Source of the DNA: CAMASH01 sp041746635
Lineage (GTDB): Bacteria > Verrucomicrobiota > Verrucomicrobiia > Chthoniobacterales > Terrimicrobiaceae
Direction of reading: 5' to 3'
Length of the DNA stretch: 64,000 nt
Assembly: GCA_041746635.1 (NCBI GenBank)
Contig: JBGTGQ010000044.1
Location: forward strand, 54,912-118,911
This document shows, in pieces, positions 33,356-41,695 of the stretch; within the stretch, counting starts at the first letter, position 1; each line of letters begins with the position of its first letter. The position numbers and the translations under genes were made by a program. The notes under the pieces were generated by a model. That model was not told where the DNA came from, searched no databases, and saw nothing but the letters and a program-made list of their open reading frames with translations.

Positions 33356-34672
33356 ATGCTTAACTGGATCTGGCTCGGGCTCGTGGTGATTTCCGTCATT
33401 CTTGGCGGACTCACCGGGCAACTCGACGCGGTGACCAAAGCGGCGTTCAAGTCGTGCGAGACCGCGGTGGTGACCATCGCCATTCCTTATATCGGCCTTA
33501 TTGCCCTGTGGCTCGGCATCATGCGGTTGGCGGAAAAGGCGGGGCTGGTGGAAATTCTCGCCCGGGCCCTTCGCCCGGTGATGCGGAGGCTTTTTCCCGA
33601 CGTGCCTGCGAATCACCCGGCGATGGGTTCGATATTGATGAACATGGCGGCCAACATGCTTGGGTTGGGCAATGCCGCCACCCCGCTCGGTCTGCGCGCG
33701 ATGCAGGATCTGGAGAAGCTCAATCCCCGACCCGGCGTGGCAACCAATGCGATGTGCACCTTTCTCGCGATCAACACCAGTTCGATCCAGCTTGTGCCGG
33801 CCAGCACGGTGGCGTTTATGGCCGCGGCGGGTGCGCGCGATCCTGCCGCGATCATTGGCACGGCTTTCCTGGCCACCTTGTGCTCGACGATCGTTGGGGT
33901 CTCCGCGGTAAAGTTTCTCGAAAAACTTCCCGGCTACCGGCTGCCTCCCGTGCCGGAACCCGCAATCGCCGCCGTGGAAACGAAGGAAACCGAGGAGCTG
34001 CGGCTCTCGCAGGCTCCTCCCCTTCCGGCTTGGGCCTATCCGGTTTTGCTGGTCTTTTTCGGTCTGTTCGGATGGTTTGCCATCCAATCGGTCCTCAAGG
34101 CCGCTCCCACCAATCTGCCCACAGCCGTCACGGCGTGCGTGATGGCGGTTTCGCTGCTGGCGGTGCCGTTCCTGCTTTCGTTTTTTCCCCTCTTTGCCGC
34201 GCTAAAGCGCATTCCGGTCTATGAGGAATTTATCGAGGGTGCAAAAGAGGGCTTCAATGTTGCCATCCGCATCATTCCCTATCTTATCGCGATTTTGGTT
34301 GCGGTGGGAATGTTTCGTGAAGCGGGGGGAATCAAGATGATTGCCAACGCCGTGGGTCCGTTGCTTTCAGCGGTGGGTTTTCCCGTAGAGTTGCTGCCGC
34401 TGGTCTTGATGCGTCCGCTCAGCGGCGGCGGGGCCAACGGCATATTCAACGAACTCATCCAAGTCGGGGGAGCAGCGGGCGGACCGGACAGTCTCATCAG
34501 CAAAATGGCGGGTTCGATTATGGGCAGCACCGAAACGACCTTTTATGTCATTGCGGTCTATTTCGGGTCGGTGGCCATCCGGCGCACACGTCATGCGGTG
34601 CCGGCGGGGCTTCTTGCTGATCTGACCGGAGTGATCGCCTCCGTCATCATTTGCCGGCTGGTCTTTTCGTGA
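33356..34672 (+). CDS. Fused SpmA-SpmB family membrane protein (nucleoside recognition domains)
   Basis: A 438-residue membrane protein. The first ~195 residues match SpmA (LNWIWLGLVVISVILGGLTG, MNMAANMLGLGNAATPLGLRAMQ), and the last ~210 match SpmB (YEEFIEGAKEGFNVAIRIIP, LMRPLSGGGANGIFNELI, MGSTETTFYVIAVYFGSV). In Bacillus SpmA and SpmB are separate proteins needed for spore core dehydration; in non-sporulating Gram-negatives the fused version is common and its function is unknown, probably small-molecule transport. The start follows a short repeat. The stop overlaps the start of the AEC transporter by 4 bp (GTGA). Confidence 0.85.
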   Translation: MLNWIWLGLVVISVILGGLTGQLDAVTKAAFKSCETAVVTIAIPYIGLIALWLGIMRLAEKAGLVEILARALRPVMRRLFPDVPANHPAMGSILMNMAANMLGLGNAATPLGLRAMQDLEKLNPRPGVATNAMCTFLAINTSSIQLVPASTVAFMAAAGARDPAAIIGTAFLATLCSTIVGVSAVKFLEKLPGYRLPPVPEPAIAAVETKETEELRLSQAPPLPAWAYPVLLVFFGLFGWFAIQSVLKAAPTNLPTAVTACVMAVSLLAVPFLLSFFPLFAALKRIPVYEEFIEGAKEGFNVAIRIIPYLIAILVAVGMFREAGGIKMIANAVGPLLSAVGFPVELLPLVLMRPLSGGGANGIFNELIQVGGAAGGPDSLISKMAGSIMGSTETTFYVIAVYFGSVAIRRTRHAVPAGLLADLTGVIASVIICRLVFS

Positions 34673-35616
34673 TCGCGCAGTTTCTTTTTCTCCTCCAGAT
34701 CGTCGCCCCGGTTTTTGTGGTGATGGCGGCCGGTTACGTCATGCGGAAGATCGGCGTGCTCACGGCCGAGGCGGATCGTTCGCTGACCCGCGTGGTGGTC
34801 GTGCTGCTGGCTCCCTGTCTGGCCTTCGACATCATCGTGGGCAACGAAGCGCTGGCCAATCCCGCGAACTGGATTTTGCCGCCGATCTTGGGATTCGCCT
34901 CGGTTGTTCTGGGTATCATCGCCGCGCGGGTCGGCGTTCGCCTTTTCGACATCCAAGGTGAAAGCAAACGCCGCACCTTCATTTTCACCACCTCGCTGCA
35001 AAATTACGGATACATTCCCCTGCCGCTCTGCGCCGCGCTTTTTGACCGCGACACGATGGGCGTGTTGTTTGCGTTTTATCTTGGGGTGGAAATCGCCTTT
35101 TGGAGCGTGGCACTCTGGCAATTGACTGGGCGGGCGGAGCGGGGAAGTTGGTGGCGCGCGATCAATCCGCCCATGGTCGCCATCCCGCTCGCGATTTTGC
35201 TCAATGCCCTCTCGGCCGAAGAATGGATTCCTCCTGCGTTGGACACGACGTTTCATCTGCTGGGAGTCTGCGCGGTTCCGCTGGCCCTGCTCTTGAGCGG
35301 CGCGTTGATTGCCGATCATCTGAACAAAGAATCCCTGCGGCATGGCACCCGGACGATTCTGGCCGCGACGGTGATTCGCATCGGGGTTATTCCGATTCTG
35401 CTCCTCGTTTTCGCGCGGTTCGTGCCGCTTGATCAACCGCTCAAGGCGGTCTTGGTGCTGCAGGCGGCCATGCCAGCAGCCATCCTTCCCATTGTGGTCA
35501 GCAAGGCGCATGATGGTGACATGCCGGTGGCCTTGCAGGTTGTGATCGGCACGTCACTGATCGGCTTGGTTACCATTCCCCTCTGGCTGGGATTGGGGAT
35601 GTACTGGGTGCTGTAG
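34669..35616 (+). CDS. AEC-family transporter (auxin efflux carrier-like permease)
   Basis: A 315-residue permease with about ten membrane helices in two five-helix halves. Features: VFVVMAAGYVMRKIGVLT in helix 1-2, TTSLQNYGYIPLPLCAALFD (conserved N-x-G-x-x-P/G of AEC carriers), and VLQAAMPAAILPIVVSKAHDG in the second half. AEC proteins export or take up organic acids such as malate or malonate. GTG at 34669 overlaps the upstream stop by 4 bp; an in-frame TTG at 34651 is possible but lies inside spmAB. Together the two genes look like a small transport operon. The substrate is unknown. Confidence 0.85.
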   Translation: MIAQFLFLLQIVAPVFVVMAAGYVMRKIGVLTAEADRSLTRVVVVLLAPCLAFDIIVGNEALANPANWILPPILGFASVVLGIIAARVGVRLFDIQGESKRRTFIFTTSLQNYGYIPLPLCAALFDRDTMGVLFAFYLGVEIAFWSVALWQLTGRAERGSWWRAINPPMVAIPLAILLNALSAEEWIPPALDTTFHLLGVCAVPLALLLSGALIADHLNKESLRHGTRTILAATVIRIGVIPILLLVFARFVPLDQPLKAVLVLQAAMPAAILPIVVSKAHDGDMPVALQVVIGTSLIGLVTIPLWLGLGMYWVL

Positions 35617-35637
35617 GCACGCCCCAACGGAAAGGGG

Positions 35638-36753
35638 TTACTTCTTGGCCCGGTAAAAATTGATGGCCGTGACGAGATCGACGGCGCGTTGCAAAACGGT
35701 GTCGCGCAGTTGCGGTGCTCGTCCTCGGTCCCGCTGGGCCGCTTGGGCGGAGTCGATCTCGGGATTCAGGTTGGCGACCAGTGAGGCCTCGCTCATCCGT
35801 TTCCGTTCGGTCTCAAAGACGAACTGGCTCACGCCCTTCTCCTTACTCTGGCGAAAAATTTCCTCCTGCACATCGCGCGGCAGGGAGATGGCTACATCGG
35901 GTTTGACGCCGCCGGGAAAAATCGGTCCCGATTCCGGCAGGATCACCTGCGCGATGGCCACGCGCAGCACCGCAGTGCCACCCAGGGAGGAATCGGCGAA
36001 CTCCACCGCTTCGCCGGTGGTATCGGCCCCGATGATCATGGCCCCGGCATTCAGTCGCAAGGTGCCGGCCAGTGCCTCCGCCGCGCCGGCGGTGTCCGCG
36101 TCGGTGAGAACGACTATCACGCCGTGGAAGACGGGATCTTGGTTCGAGGTGAAAATCCGCTCCTGCTTGGCGCTGGGTTTCTGGATGGAGAAAAGCAATT
36201 TTCCTTTCGGGCAAAACCGCCGGGCAAAATCCGCCGCAACCTCGAAGTCCCCCGCCGCCGGCACACCGCGCAGGTCGAGAATGACGGCGTCGAATTTTTT
36301 CTGCGCGAATCCCGTGAGGGCCGCATCGAACTGAGCGAGGCTGTCCTTGGTCAGGTCACCGGGGCGGAGATAGGCGATGTGGGCATCAAGAATCTCGGCC
36401 ACGAAGGGCGTCGCTTCGGTTTTCACTTTGGCCTTGGTGTCGTTGACGATCACGGCCCCGGGCGCAAGCCGGCGGATAAGGCCTTCCAGGGTCGCCCGCT
36501 GCACGGCTTTCTCATCGATTTTGGTCGGATCGAGGAAGTTGGCCTTCAGCGATTTCAGCGCGGCGTCCACTTCTTCATCTTTCAGGTTATCGATCAATTG
36601 CCTGGTGGTGAGCGGCGTGGGCGTGGGAGTAGGGGAGGGAGTTGCCGCCGGGGTGGATGCGGGCGTCGGTGACGGCGAGGGCGAAGCCGGGGGCTGCTGG
36701 GCGCAGAGCGGTCCGGTCATCATGGCGGCGAGAAAAATGAGGCGGATGATCAT
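35638..36753 (-). CDS. Exported S41-family pseudo-protease
   Basis: A 371-residue exported protein: signal peptide 1-18 (MIIRLIFLAAMMTGPLCA), a Pro/Thr/Ser linker (residues 20-48), then an S41 peptidase fold. VILDLRGVPAAG (157-168) is the usual 'DLRGNPGG' strand. The active-site helix, normally S-A-S-A-S-E, is TAGAAEAL, with Gly223 at the catalytic Ser position; the catalytic Lys, 25 residues later in this family (G-x-P-T-x-G-K), is Glu248 in GADTTGE. Both catalytic residues are thus replaced and the spacing is exactly conserved. No PDZ domain is obvious. The protein is probably a binding or scaffold form. Its start overlaps the purD stop by 4 bp. Confidence 0.75.
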   Translation of the reverse strand: MIIRLIFLAAMMTGPLCAQQPPASPSPSPTPASTPAATPSPTPTPTPLTTRQLIDNLKDEEVDAALKSLKANFLDPTKIDEKAVQRATLEGLIRRLAPGAVIVNDTKAKVKTEATPFVAEILDAHIAYLRPGDLTKDSLAQFDAALTGFAQKKFDAVILDLRGVPAAGDFEVAADFARRFCPKGKLLFSIQKPSAKQERIFTSNQDPVFHGVIVVLTDADTAGAAEALAGTLRLNAGAMIIGADTTGEAVEFADSSLGGTAVLRVAIAQVILPESGPIFPGGVKPDVAISLPRDVQEEIFRQSKEKGVSQFVFETERKRMSEASLVANLNPEIDSAQAAQRDRGRAPQLRDTVLQRAVDLVTAINFYRAKK

Positions 36754-38009
36754 GTGACGCCAATGTCCTCCCTGCGCTGCATTTGGTCAAAGGAGATTGC
36801 ATCCGCCGCGCGGTAAGCCAGTTCGCGGGCTTGGGCGGCATCGCCGGCCAGCGCGGTAACGCCCAGCACGCGGCCGCCGTTGGTGACGGTCTGGTTGCCG
36901 GTCTGTTTGGTCCCGGCATGGAAAACCACCACATTTTCGAGAGCGCCGGCTTCCGCCAGACCATCAATGGATTTTCCCTTGCTGTAGGGACCGGGATAGC
37001 CGCCGGAAGCGAGGACAACGCAGACGGCGGCCTGTTCGTCCCAAACCGGTTGCTCGGAGTCGAGCGTTCCCTCCACGCAGGCCTCGAGCAGATCAAGCAA
37101 ATCACTTTGCAGGTGGCGCACCAGCACCTGGGTCTCCGGATCGCCGAATCGGCAGTTGAACTCCAGCACCTTCGGCCCGCTTGCCGTAATCATCAGGCCC
37201 GGAAAAAGCATGCCGCGGAAGGGCAATCCATCGGCTTTAATGCCGGCCACAAACCGGTCGAGCACCTCGGTTTTCACCCACTCTATCAAAGACGCGTCGA
37301 GCGTGCCCGAGGGGGAAATTGTGCCCATGCCGCCGGTATTTGGGCCGGTGTTTCCGTCGAAAGCGCGTTTGTGGTCCTTCGCGTCGGGAAAAAGGCAATA
37401 GCCGTTTCCATCCACCAGCGCATGAATGGAACACTCTACGCCTTGCAGGCATTCCTCGATCACGATGCGGCGGCCGGCTTCGCCGAAAACGCCCAGATCC
37501 ATCGCACGATGAATGGCCATGCCCGCCTCGAACGGGCATTCGGCAATGACCACGCCCTTGCCCAGAGCCAGGCCGTCCGCCTTGATCACGAGGGGATATT
37601 GCGCGCCGCGGCACCAAGCGTGCGCTTCCAGGCTGTCGGTAAATTCCCGCGATGCCGCCGTGGGGATGCCGTGTCGCCGCATGAAGTCCTTGGCAAAAAT
37701 CTTGGACGACTCCAACTGTGCCGCTTCCGCGCAGGGACCGAAAATCCGCTGCCCATCGCGTTCGAAAGCGTCCACCATTCCGGCGGCCAGAGCATCATCA
37801 GGACCCACCACGGTCAGACCGATTTTTTCCCGTCGCGCGAATTCCACCAGCTCCGTGATATGTTCCGGGCCCAGGGCAATATTTTCGCCGATCTGCGCGG
37901 TGCCGGCGTTACCGGGGGCGCAAAAGATTTTCTCCACCCGCGGGGACTGCGCCAGCTTCCAGGCCAGGGCATGTTCGCGACCGCCGGAACCGATGATCAG
38001 AACTTTCAT
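36750..38009 (-). CDS. purD: Phosphoribosylamine-glycine ligase
   Basis: Joins phosphoribosylamine and glycine with ATP in the second step of purine synthesis. The 419-residue ATP-grasp protein begins MKVLIIGSGGREHALAWKLA and carries YPLVIKADGLALGKGVVIAE, HKRAFDGNTGPNTGGMGTIS and LEFNCRFGDPETQVL, the signature of PurD. Length is normal. It sits in a minus-strand run after the UlaG-like lipoprotein (13-bp gap) and overlaps the S41-like gene by 4 bp. No other pur genes are near. Confidence 0.96.
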   Translation of the reverse strand: MKVLIIGSGGREHALAWKLAQSPRVEKIFCAPGNAGTAQIGENIALGPEHITELVEFARREKIGLTVVGPDDALAAGMVDAFERDGQRIFGPCAEAAQLESSKIFAKDFMRRHGIPTAASREFTDSLEAHAWCRGAQYPLVIKADGLALGKGVVIAECPFEAGMAIHRAMDLGVFGEAGRRIVIEECLQGVECSIHALVDGNGYCLFPDAKDHKRAFDGNTGPNTGGMGTISPSGTLDASLIEWVKTEVLDRFVAGIKADGLPFRGMLFPGLMITASGPKVLEFNCRFGDPETQVLVRHLQSDLLDLLEACVEGTLDSEQPVWDEQAAVCVVLASGGYPGPYSKGKSIDGLAEAGALENVVVFHAGTKQTGNQTVTNGGRVLGVTALAGDAAQARELAYRAADAISFDQMQRREDIGVT

Positions 38010-38022
38010 GGTTCGATTCGGA

Positions 38023-38757
38023 TCAGGGCGCGGCCAGCACCAGTACGGTTTGATCGAAAGGCAAGGTGTCCCGCGACAAGAGAACCGAGGAACCTTGGAG
38101 GCGATGCACTTTGGTAAATTCTGCCGCCCATCCGGAGAAATCCGCCGTCCGGCCCATGGGAATAATGACCCGCGGGCGCAACTGACTGATGATGATTTGA
38201 CGATCCGAGTTGGTCAGCCCGGGTGGCACCCCAACCGGCAGGAGCAGAACGTCCACCTGTCCGATCTGGATCATTTCCGAAGTGGACAGCGGGTTGGCAA
38301 GGTTGCCGGCAAAGCAAAACCGCACGCCATCCAAGGTCCAGCAGAAGACCACATTCATGTCGGTCACCTCCTCCCTCTCGGGATTTTTATAAGTCGGAAT
38401 CCCGCGGATGCGGAGGCCGTTGGCGGTATTTGGACCGAGGGCGACGGCTCCCCGGAAAATCGTGGGCGTGTTGTCCAGGGCATCGACGTTGTTGGAGTCG
38501 GGTTCCTCGGTGGAAACCAGCACGATATTCGGGCGCAGACCCGAGGGGAAGGAACGCCCGGTGGCACCCGCCTCGTAGGGATTGGTCAGGATTTTCGTGC
38601 CGAGAGATGAGGTGAAAAGAAAACTCTCGTGGCCGAGCCAGTCCACCCGCACCTGGCGGGCGGGAAGCCCTGCCGGGGAAACCGGCTCGCCGCCTCCGCA
38701 ACCGGCCAGAGCGAGGCAAGCCAACAAACAAAAAACTCTGATCATGAGGGGCCGCAT
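38023..38757 (-). CDS. Degenerate UlaG-like metallo-beta-lactamase-fold lipoprotein
   Basis: A 244-residue lipoprotein with signal peptide and lipobox LALAGC (Cys20). The fold resembles UlaG-type metallo-hydrolases: VDWLGHESFLFTSSLGTKIL then TNPY, followed by RPNIVLVSTEEPDSNNVDAL. In active members this last strand ends in T-H-x-H-x-D-H; here the positions read T83-E-E85-P-D87-S88, so only the Asp remains. GVRFCFAGNLAN and VDVLLLPVG match the rest of the family. The protein is probably not a metal hydrolase. It would be anchored in an envelope membrane. It is the first gene of a run with purD and the S41-like gene. Confidence 0.7.
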   Translation of the reverse strand: MRPLMIRVFCLLACLALAGCGGGEPVSPAGLPARQVRVDWLGHESFLFTSSLGTKILTNPYEAGATGRSFPSGLRPNIVLVSTEEPDSNNVDALDNTPTIFRGAVALGPNTANGLRIRGIPTYKNPEREEVTDMNVVFCWTLDGVRFCFAGNLANPLSTSEMIQIGQVDVLLLPVGVPPGLTNSDRQIIISQLRPRVIIPMGRTADFSGWAAEFTKVHRLQGSSVLLSRDTLPFDQTVLVLAAP

Positions 38758-38832
38758 TTAAGCAGCGATCCCCGCGCGGCGCAAGACGCGGGGGTGCATA
38801 ACGCCAAGGTGCCCGAGCGGGGGGAATCCGGC

Positions 38833-38890
38833 GTTGGAGTCCAGCCTTTAGGCTGTTCCGAAAGGCACACGCTAAAGCGTGAACTCCAGC
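38833..38890. repeat. Paired REP palindrome (copy 1)
   Basis: Two REP units in inverted orientation: GTTGGAGTCCAGCCTTTAGG continuing CTG, and its partner ending CACGCTAAAGCGTGAACTCC. Each unit has a GTTGGAG foot and a 5-bp hairpin with a TTTA loop (CAGCC/GGCTG, CACGC/GCGTG). This copy is between the UlaG-like lipoprotein and the MscS gene; its far foot is imperfect (ACTCCAGC). It belongs to the set around the RAYT gene at 50.9 kb. Confidence 0.85.
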
Positions 38891-38982
38891 TCCGGGAAGG
38901 CGGGAAAATTGGCGTGCTCATTGGGCGGTCAGGTGTCAGCATCAATGGCTGTCGTGCGGAATGACCGCTGGCAAAACGTGAT

Positions 38983-40533
38983 ATGATTTCTCATTTTCTG
39001 GCCCAGGCGGAAGCGCCGATCCTCACGGGAAACACCCTGTGGCAGGGTTTGGTGCTCACCAACCTGGCCCTGCTTTACATCAGCGTGTCCGTGGCGATTT
39101 ACCTGTTCCTGCTTTTTGTGGGACGGGCCATCAAGCGTCGGCTGGGGGTGCCGTTGGGATGGTTCTACCACCTGTTTTGCTTTGCGATGGGGCTTTTCGT
39201 GCCCTCAATTCTGCCGCATTTCAACGATTTTGACCGGGCGGACCGGCACGTTCATGCCGCCGTGGTGCTCACCGGGGCGTTCGTCGCCATGTCGTTTGTC
39301 CGGCACTACATCTTCGAGACGCAGTCGCGGAAGGACAACGCCACCGTGCCGAAATTTGTCAGCCAGCTTGTCTCCATCCTGATCTTCCTGGCCGCGCTGG
39401 CGGTGGTTTTGCAGTTTATATACGAACAACCCGTTCCGGGCCTGCTGGCGGGCGCGGGTGTGGCCGGCATTGTGCTCGGCCTGGCGTTGCAACCAACGCT
39501 GGGGAATATGTTCAGCGGGTTTGCCATTTACTTTGGCGGCCAGTTTAAGGCCGGAGACTGGCTGCTGATCGAGGAACACCACGCCCAGATCATCGAGATC
39601 AACTGGCGCTCCACCCGCCTGCGGACAATCGACGACATCTATCTGGATATCCCGAACAGCAAGATCACCGATCAGATGGTCATCAACTACGACTATCCCA
39701 ACAAGTTGCACGCGATGTTGCTGGAGATTGGCCTGGATTACGAGGCGCAGCCCACGTTGGTAAAGCAGGTGCTCATCGATGCGGCGTTGAACTGCTCCCA
39801 TGTCCGGCGCGACCCGGCCCCCAATGTTTACCTTAAGGAATTCGCCAGTTCCTCCGCCAATTACGAACTCCGCTTCTGGCTCGACAACCACAGCTTCTAC
39901 AAGGACGCCTACAGCGAAATCCGCACCAATCTCTGGTATGCCCTGCGCCGGAATAATATTTCCATCCCGTATCCAATCCAGGCCGAATACACCCATCACT
40001 TTCCGCCGCCCCGTCAGGACACCGATCAGGTGATTCACGAGGCTCTGAAGAAGGTGATTTTCTACCCCTGCCTGACCGCGTCGCAGTTCGAACATATCCT
40101 CAAGGGTTCAAAAATTGTTGCGTTCGGCCAAAGCGAAAACCTCGTCCGTCAGGGCGCCGAGGCCGGCCCGATGTACATCCTGATCAACGGACAGGCCGAG
40201 GTGCTGGTGCACTCCCACGGCGGCGAAACCCGAGTGGCAAAAATCGGACCCGGCGACTGCATCGGCGAGATGTCCATGCTGGCGGGCGAACCGCGCAGCG
40301 CCACCGTCCGCGCCTTGCGGGATTGCGAGGCGGTCGAGGTAAAAAAAGAAACTCTCGCGCCCATCATGGGCGACAGTCCGGAGTTGATAGAAGCCCTCAG
40401 CGACTTGCTGGCCAAGAGGCGCTTGCAGAACGAGGGCATCATGGCGGGAGCAACGGGCGCGGCCCAAACCGCCAGGCAAAAAGATTACCGCGCCGGCTTC
40501 CTCCACAAAATCAAATCCTTCTTCGAGATCTGA
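38983..40533 (+). CDS. MscS-type channel with C-terminal cyclic-nucleotide-binding domain
   Basis: A 516-residue membrane protein. Four hydrophobic segments lie in residues 18-170; the pore helix is GLLAGAGVAGIVLGLALQPT then LGNMFSGFAIYF, the Gly/Ala-rich TM3 of MscS. The cytoplasmic beta and alpha/beta domains follow (FKAGDWLLIEEHHAQIIEIN, TIDDIYLDIPNSKI). The last ~150 residues form a cNMP-binding beta-roll (FGQSENLVRQGAEAGPMYIL, IGPGDCIGEMSMLAGEPRSA), with the phosphate-binding cassette GEMSMLAGEPRSATV nearly canonical. This is the architecture of the bCNG family, cyclic-nucleotide-gated channels of the MscS superfamily that mostly respond poorly to tension. A nucleotide cyclase is not in the window. 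The next gene starts at or just after its stop. Confidence 0.88.
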   Translation: MISHFLAQAEAPILTGNTLWQGLVLTNLALLYISVSVAIYLFLLFVGRAIKRRLGVPLGWFYHLFCFAMGLFVPSILPHFNDFDRADRHVHAAVVLTGAFVAMSFVRHYIFETQSRKDNATVPKFVSQLVSILIFLAALAVVLQFIYEQPVPGLLAGAGVAGIVLGLALQPTLGNMFSGFAIYFGGQFKAGDWLLIEEHHAQIIEINWRSTRLRTIDDIYLDIPNSKITDQMVINYDYPNKLHAMLLEIGLDYEAQPTLVKQVLIDAALNCSHVRRDPAPNVYLKEFASSSANYELRFWLDNHSFYKDAYSEIRTNLWYALRRNNISIPYPIQAEYTHHFPPPRQDTDQVIHEALKKVIFYPCLTASQFEHILKGSKIVAFGQSENLVRQGAEAGPMYILINGQAEVLVHSHGGETRVAKIGPGDCIGEMSMLAGEPRSATVRALRDCEAVEVKKETLAPIMGDSPELIEALSDLLAKRRLQNEGIMAGATGAAQTARQKDYRAGFLHKIKSFFEI

Positions 40534-41138
40534 AACCGATCCCCGAATATCATCGCGTCAACGGCGATTTGTTCATCTGGCACGGCTACAATCCCGGCTG
40601 CAAAACCGATTGCACCAGCGTGGCGGTGCGAACTCCAGATGGCTTTGTTTTCATCGATCCACTCCGACTGGAAGAGCAGGCGATGACGCGCATGGTAGGC
40701 GATGACAAAGTGGCGGCCGTGCTGCTGACCAGCGGCAATCATGAACGCGATGCGCTCTATGAAAAACAGCGGCTCGCCATCCCGGTTTACGCGCCCGAGG
40801 GCGCCCGCGATGACGTGACGGCAGATTATTGGGTCAAGGAAGGCGAAATGCTTTTTCAGGTCGTGAAAGCCATCGGTCTGCCTGGCGGCGGACCCGGGGA
40901 GACGGCCTATCTTGCGCCAGATGTGCTGATTCTGGGCGATGCCTTGATCCATCTCGACGGGCTGACCATTCTGCCGGACAAGTATTGTGAAAATCCGCGC
41001 TTACTAAGGGAATCCCTGAGGGTTCTGCCCTCGCTGGATTTCGCCATGGCCTGCTTCGCGCACGGGTTACCGATCGTGCAGAAGGCGAAAGAAAAAATCG
41101 CCAGCTTGGTGGAGGGCGGCAGGCTCTTGCCGCCGTGA
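40530..41138 (+). CDS. Metallo-beta-lactamase-fold protein, degenerate
   Basis: About 200 residues, mixed alpha/beta: FIWHGYNPGCKTDCTSVAVR, FVFIDPLRLEEQAM, VAAVLLTSGNHERDALY, YLAPDVLILGDALIHL. It matches the MBL fold (strand, strand, then the region normally T-H-x-H-x-D-H, here TSGNHERDA with one His left; then a later G-D strand). No ATG or GTG start lies near the beginning. CTG at 40530, overlapping the channel stop by 4 bp, or TTG at 40569 are the candidates, so the start is uncertain. Tight coupling to the channel gene suggests a linked role. The substrate is unknown and activity is doubtful. Confidence 0.6.
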   Translation: MKPIPEYHRVNGDLFIWHGYNPGCKTDCTSVAVRTPDGFVFIDPLRLEEQAMTRMVGDDKVAAVLLTSGNHERDALYEKQRLAIPVYAPEGARDDVTADYWVKEGEMLFQVVKAIGLPGGGPGETAYLAPDVLILGDALIHLDGLTILPDKYCENPRLLRESLRVLPSLDFAMACFAHGLPIVQKAKEKIASLVEGGRLLPP

Positions 41139-41170
41139 TTCAAGGGATGCGAGGGCCCGCATCCCTCCAC

Positions 41171-41695
41171 TCAATACATCAGGATCGCCTTCACCGGCAC
41201 GCGGCCCATGGCGGTGCGGCCGTTCAGGAAACCCAGCTCGATCAGAAACTGCGCCTGCACGACTTCACCGCCCGCTTTGGCGATCAGTTTGGCCGCGGCG
41301 GCGGCGGTGCCGCCGGTGGCCAGCAGGTCGTCGATCAACGTGACGCGCTCGCCCGGTTGAAACGCGTCGGTGTGCACTTCGATCTCGGCTTCGCCATATT
41401 CCAATTGATAGGCCAGGCTTTCGGTCTGCCAAGGCAGTTTGCCCTTTTTGCGGATGGGCACAAAACCCAGACCCAGCCGGTCGGCCACGGTCGCGCCAAA
41501 AAGAAATCCCCGCGCATCGATGCCGGCGATTTTCTGGATGTTCAGGCCGGCGCAGTCTGCCACGAAGCGATCAATGGCCAGGCGGAAAATCGCGCCATCC
41601 CCGAGGAGGGGCGTGATGTCCTTGAAAACGATTCCGGGAAGGGGAAAATCCGGCACATCGCGCACGGCGGCACGCAGCATGGCGATGGTATCCAT
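41171..41695 (-). CDS. apt: Adenine phosphoribosyltransferase
   Basis: A 174-residue type I phosphoribosyltransferase that salvages adenine to AMP. Family features: VRDVPDFPLPGIVFKDITPLL at the N-terminus (partly shown), KIAGIDARGFLFGATVADRL, the flexible loop region PIRKKGKLPWQTESLAYQLEYG, and the PRPP-binding signature VTLIDDLLATGGT. The start codon shares one base with the pfkA stop (TGATG), so translation is coupled. It is last in dacA-pfkA-apt. Confidence 0.95.
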   Translation of the reverse strand: MDTIAMLRAAVRDVPDFPLPGIVFKDITPLLGDGAIFRLAIDRFVADCAGLNIQKIAGIDARGFLFGATVADRLGLGFVPIRKKGKLPWQTESLAYQLEYGEAEIEVHTDAFQPGERVTLIDDLLATGGTAAAAAKLIAKAGGEVVQAQFLIELGFLNGRTAMGRVPVKAILMY

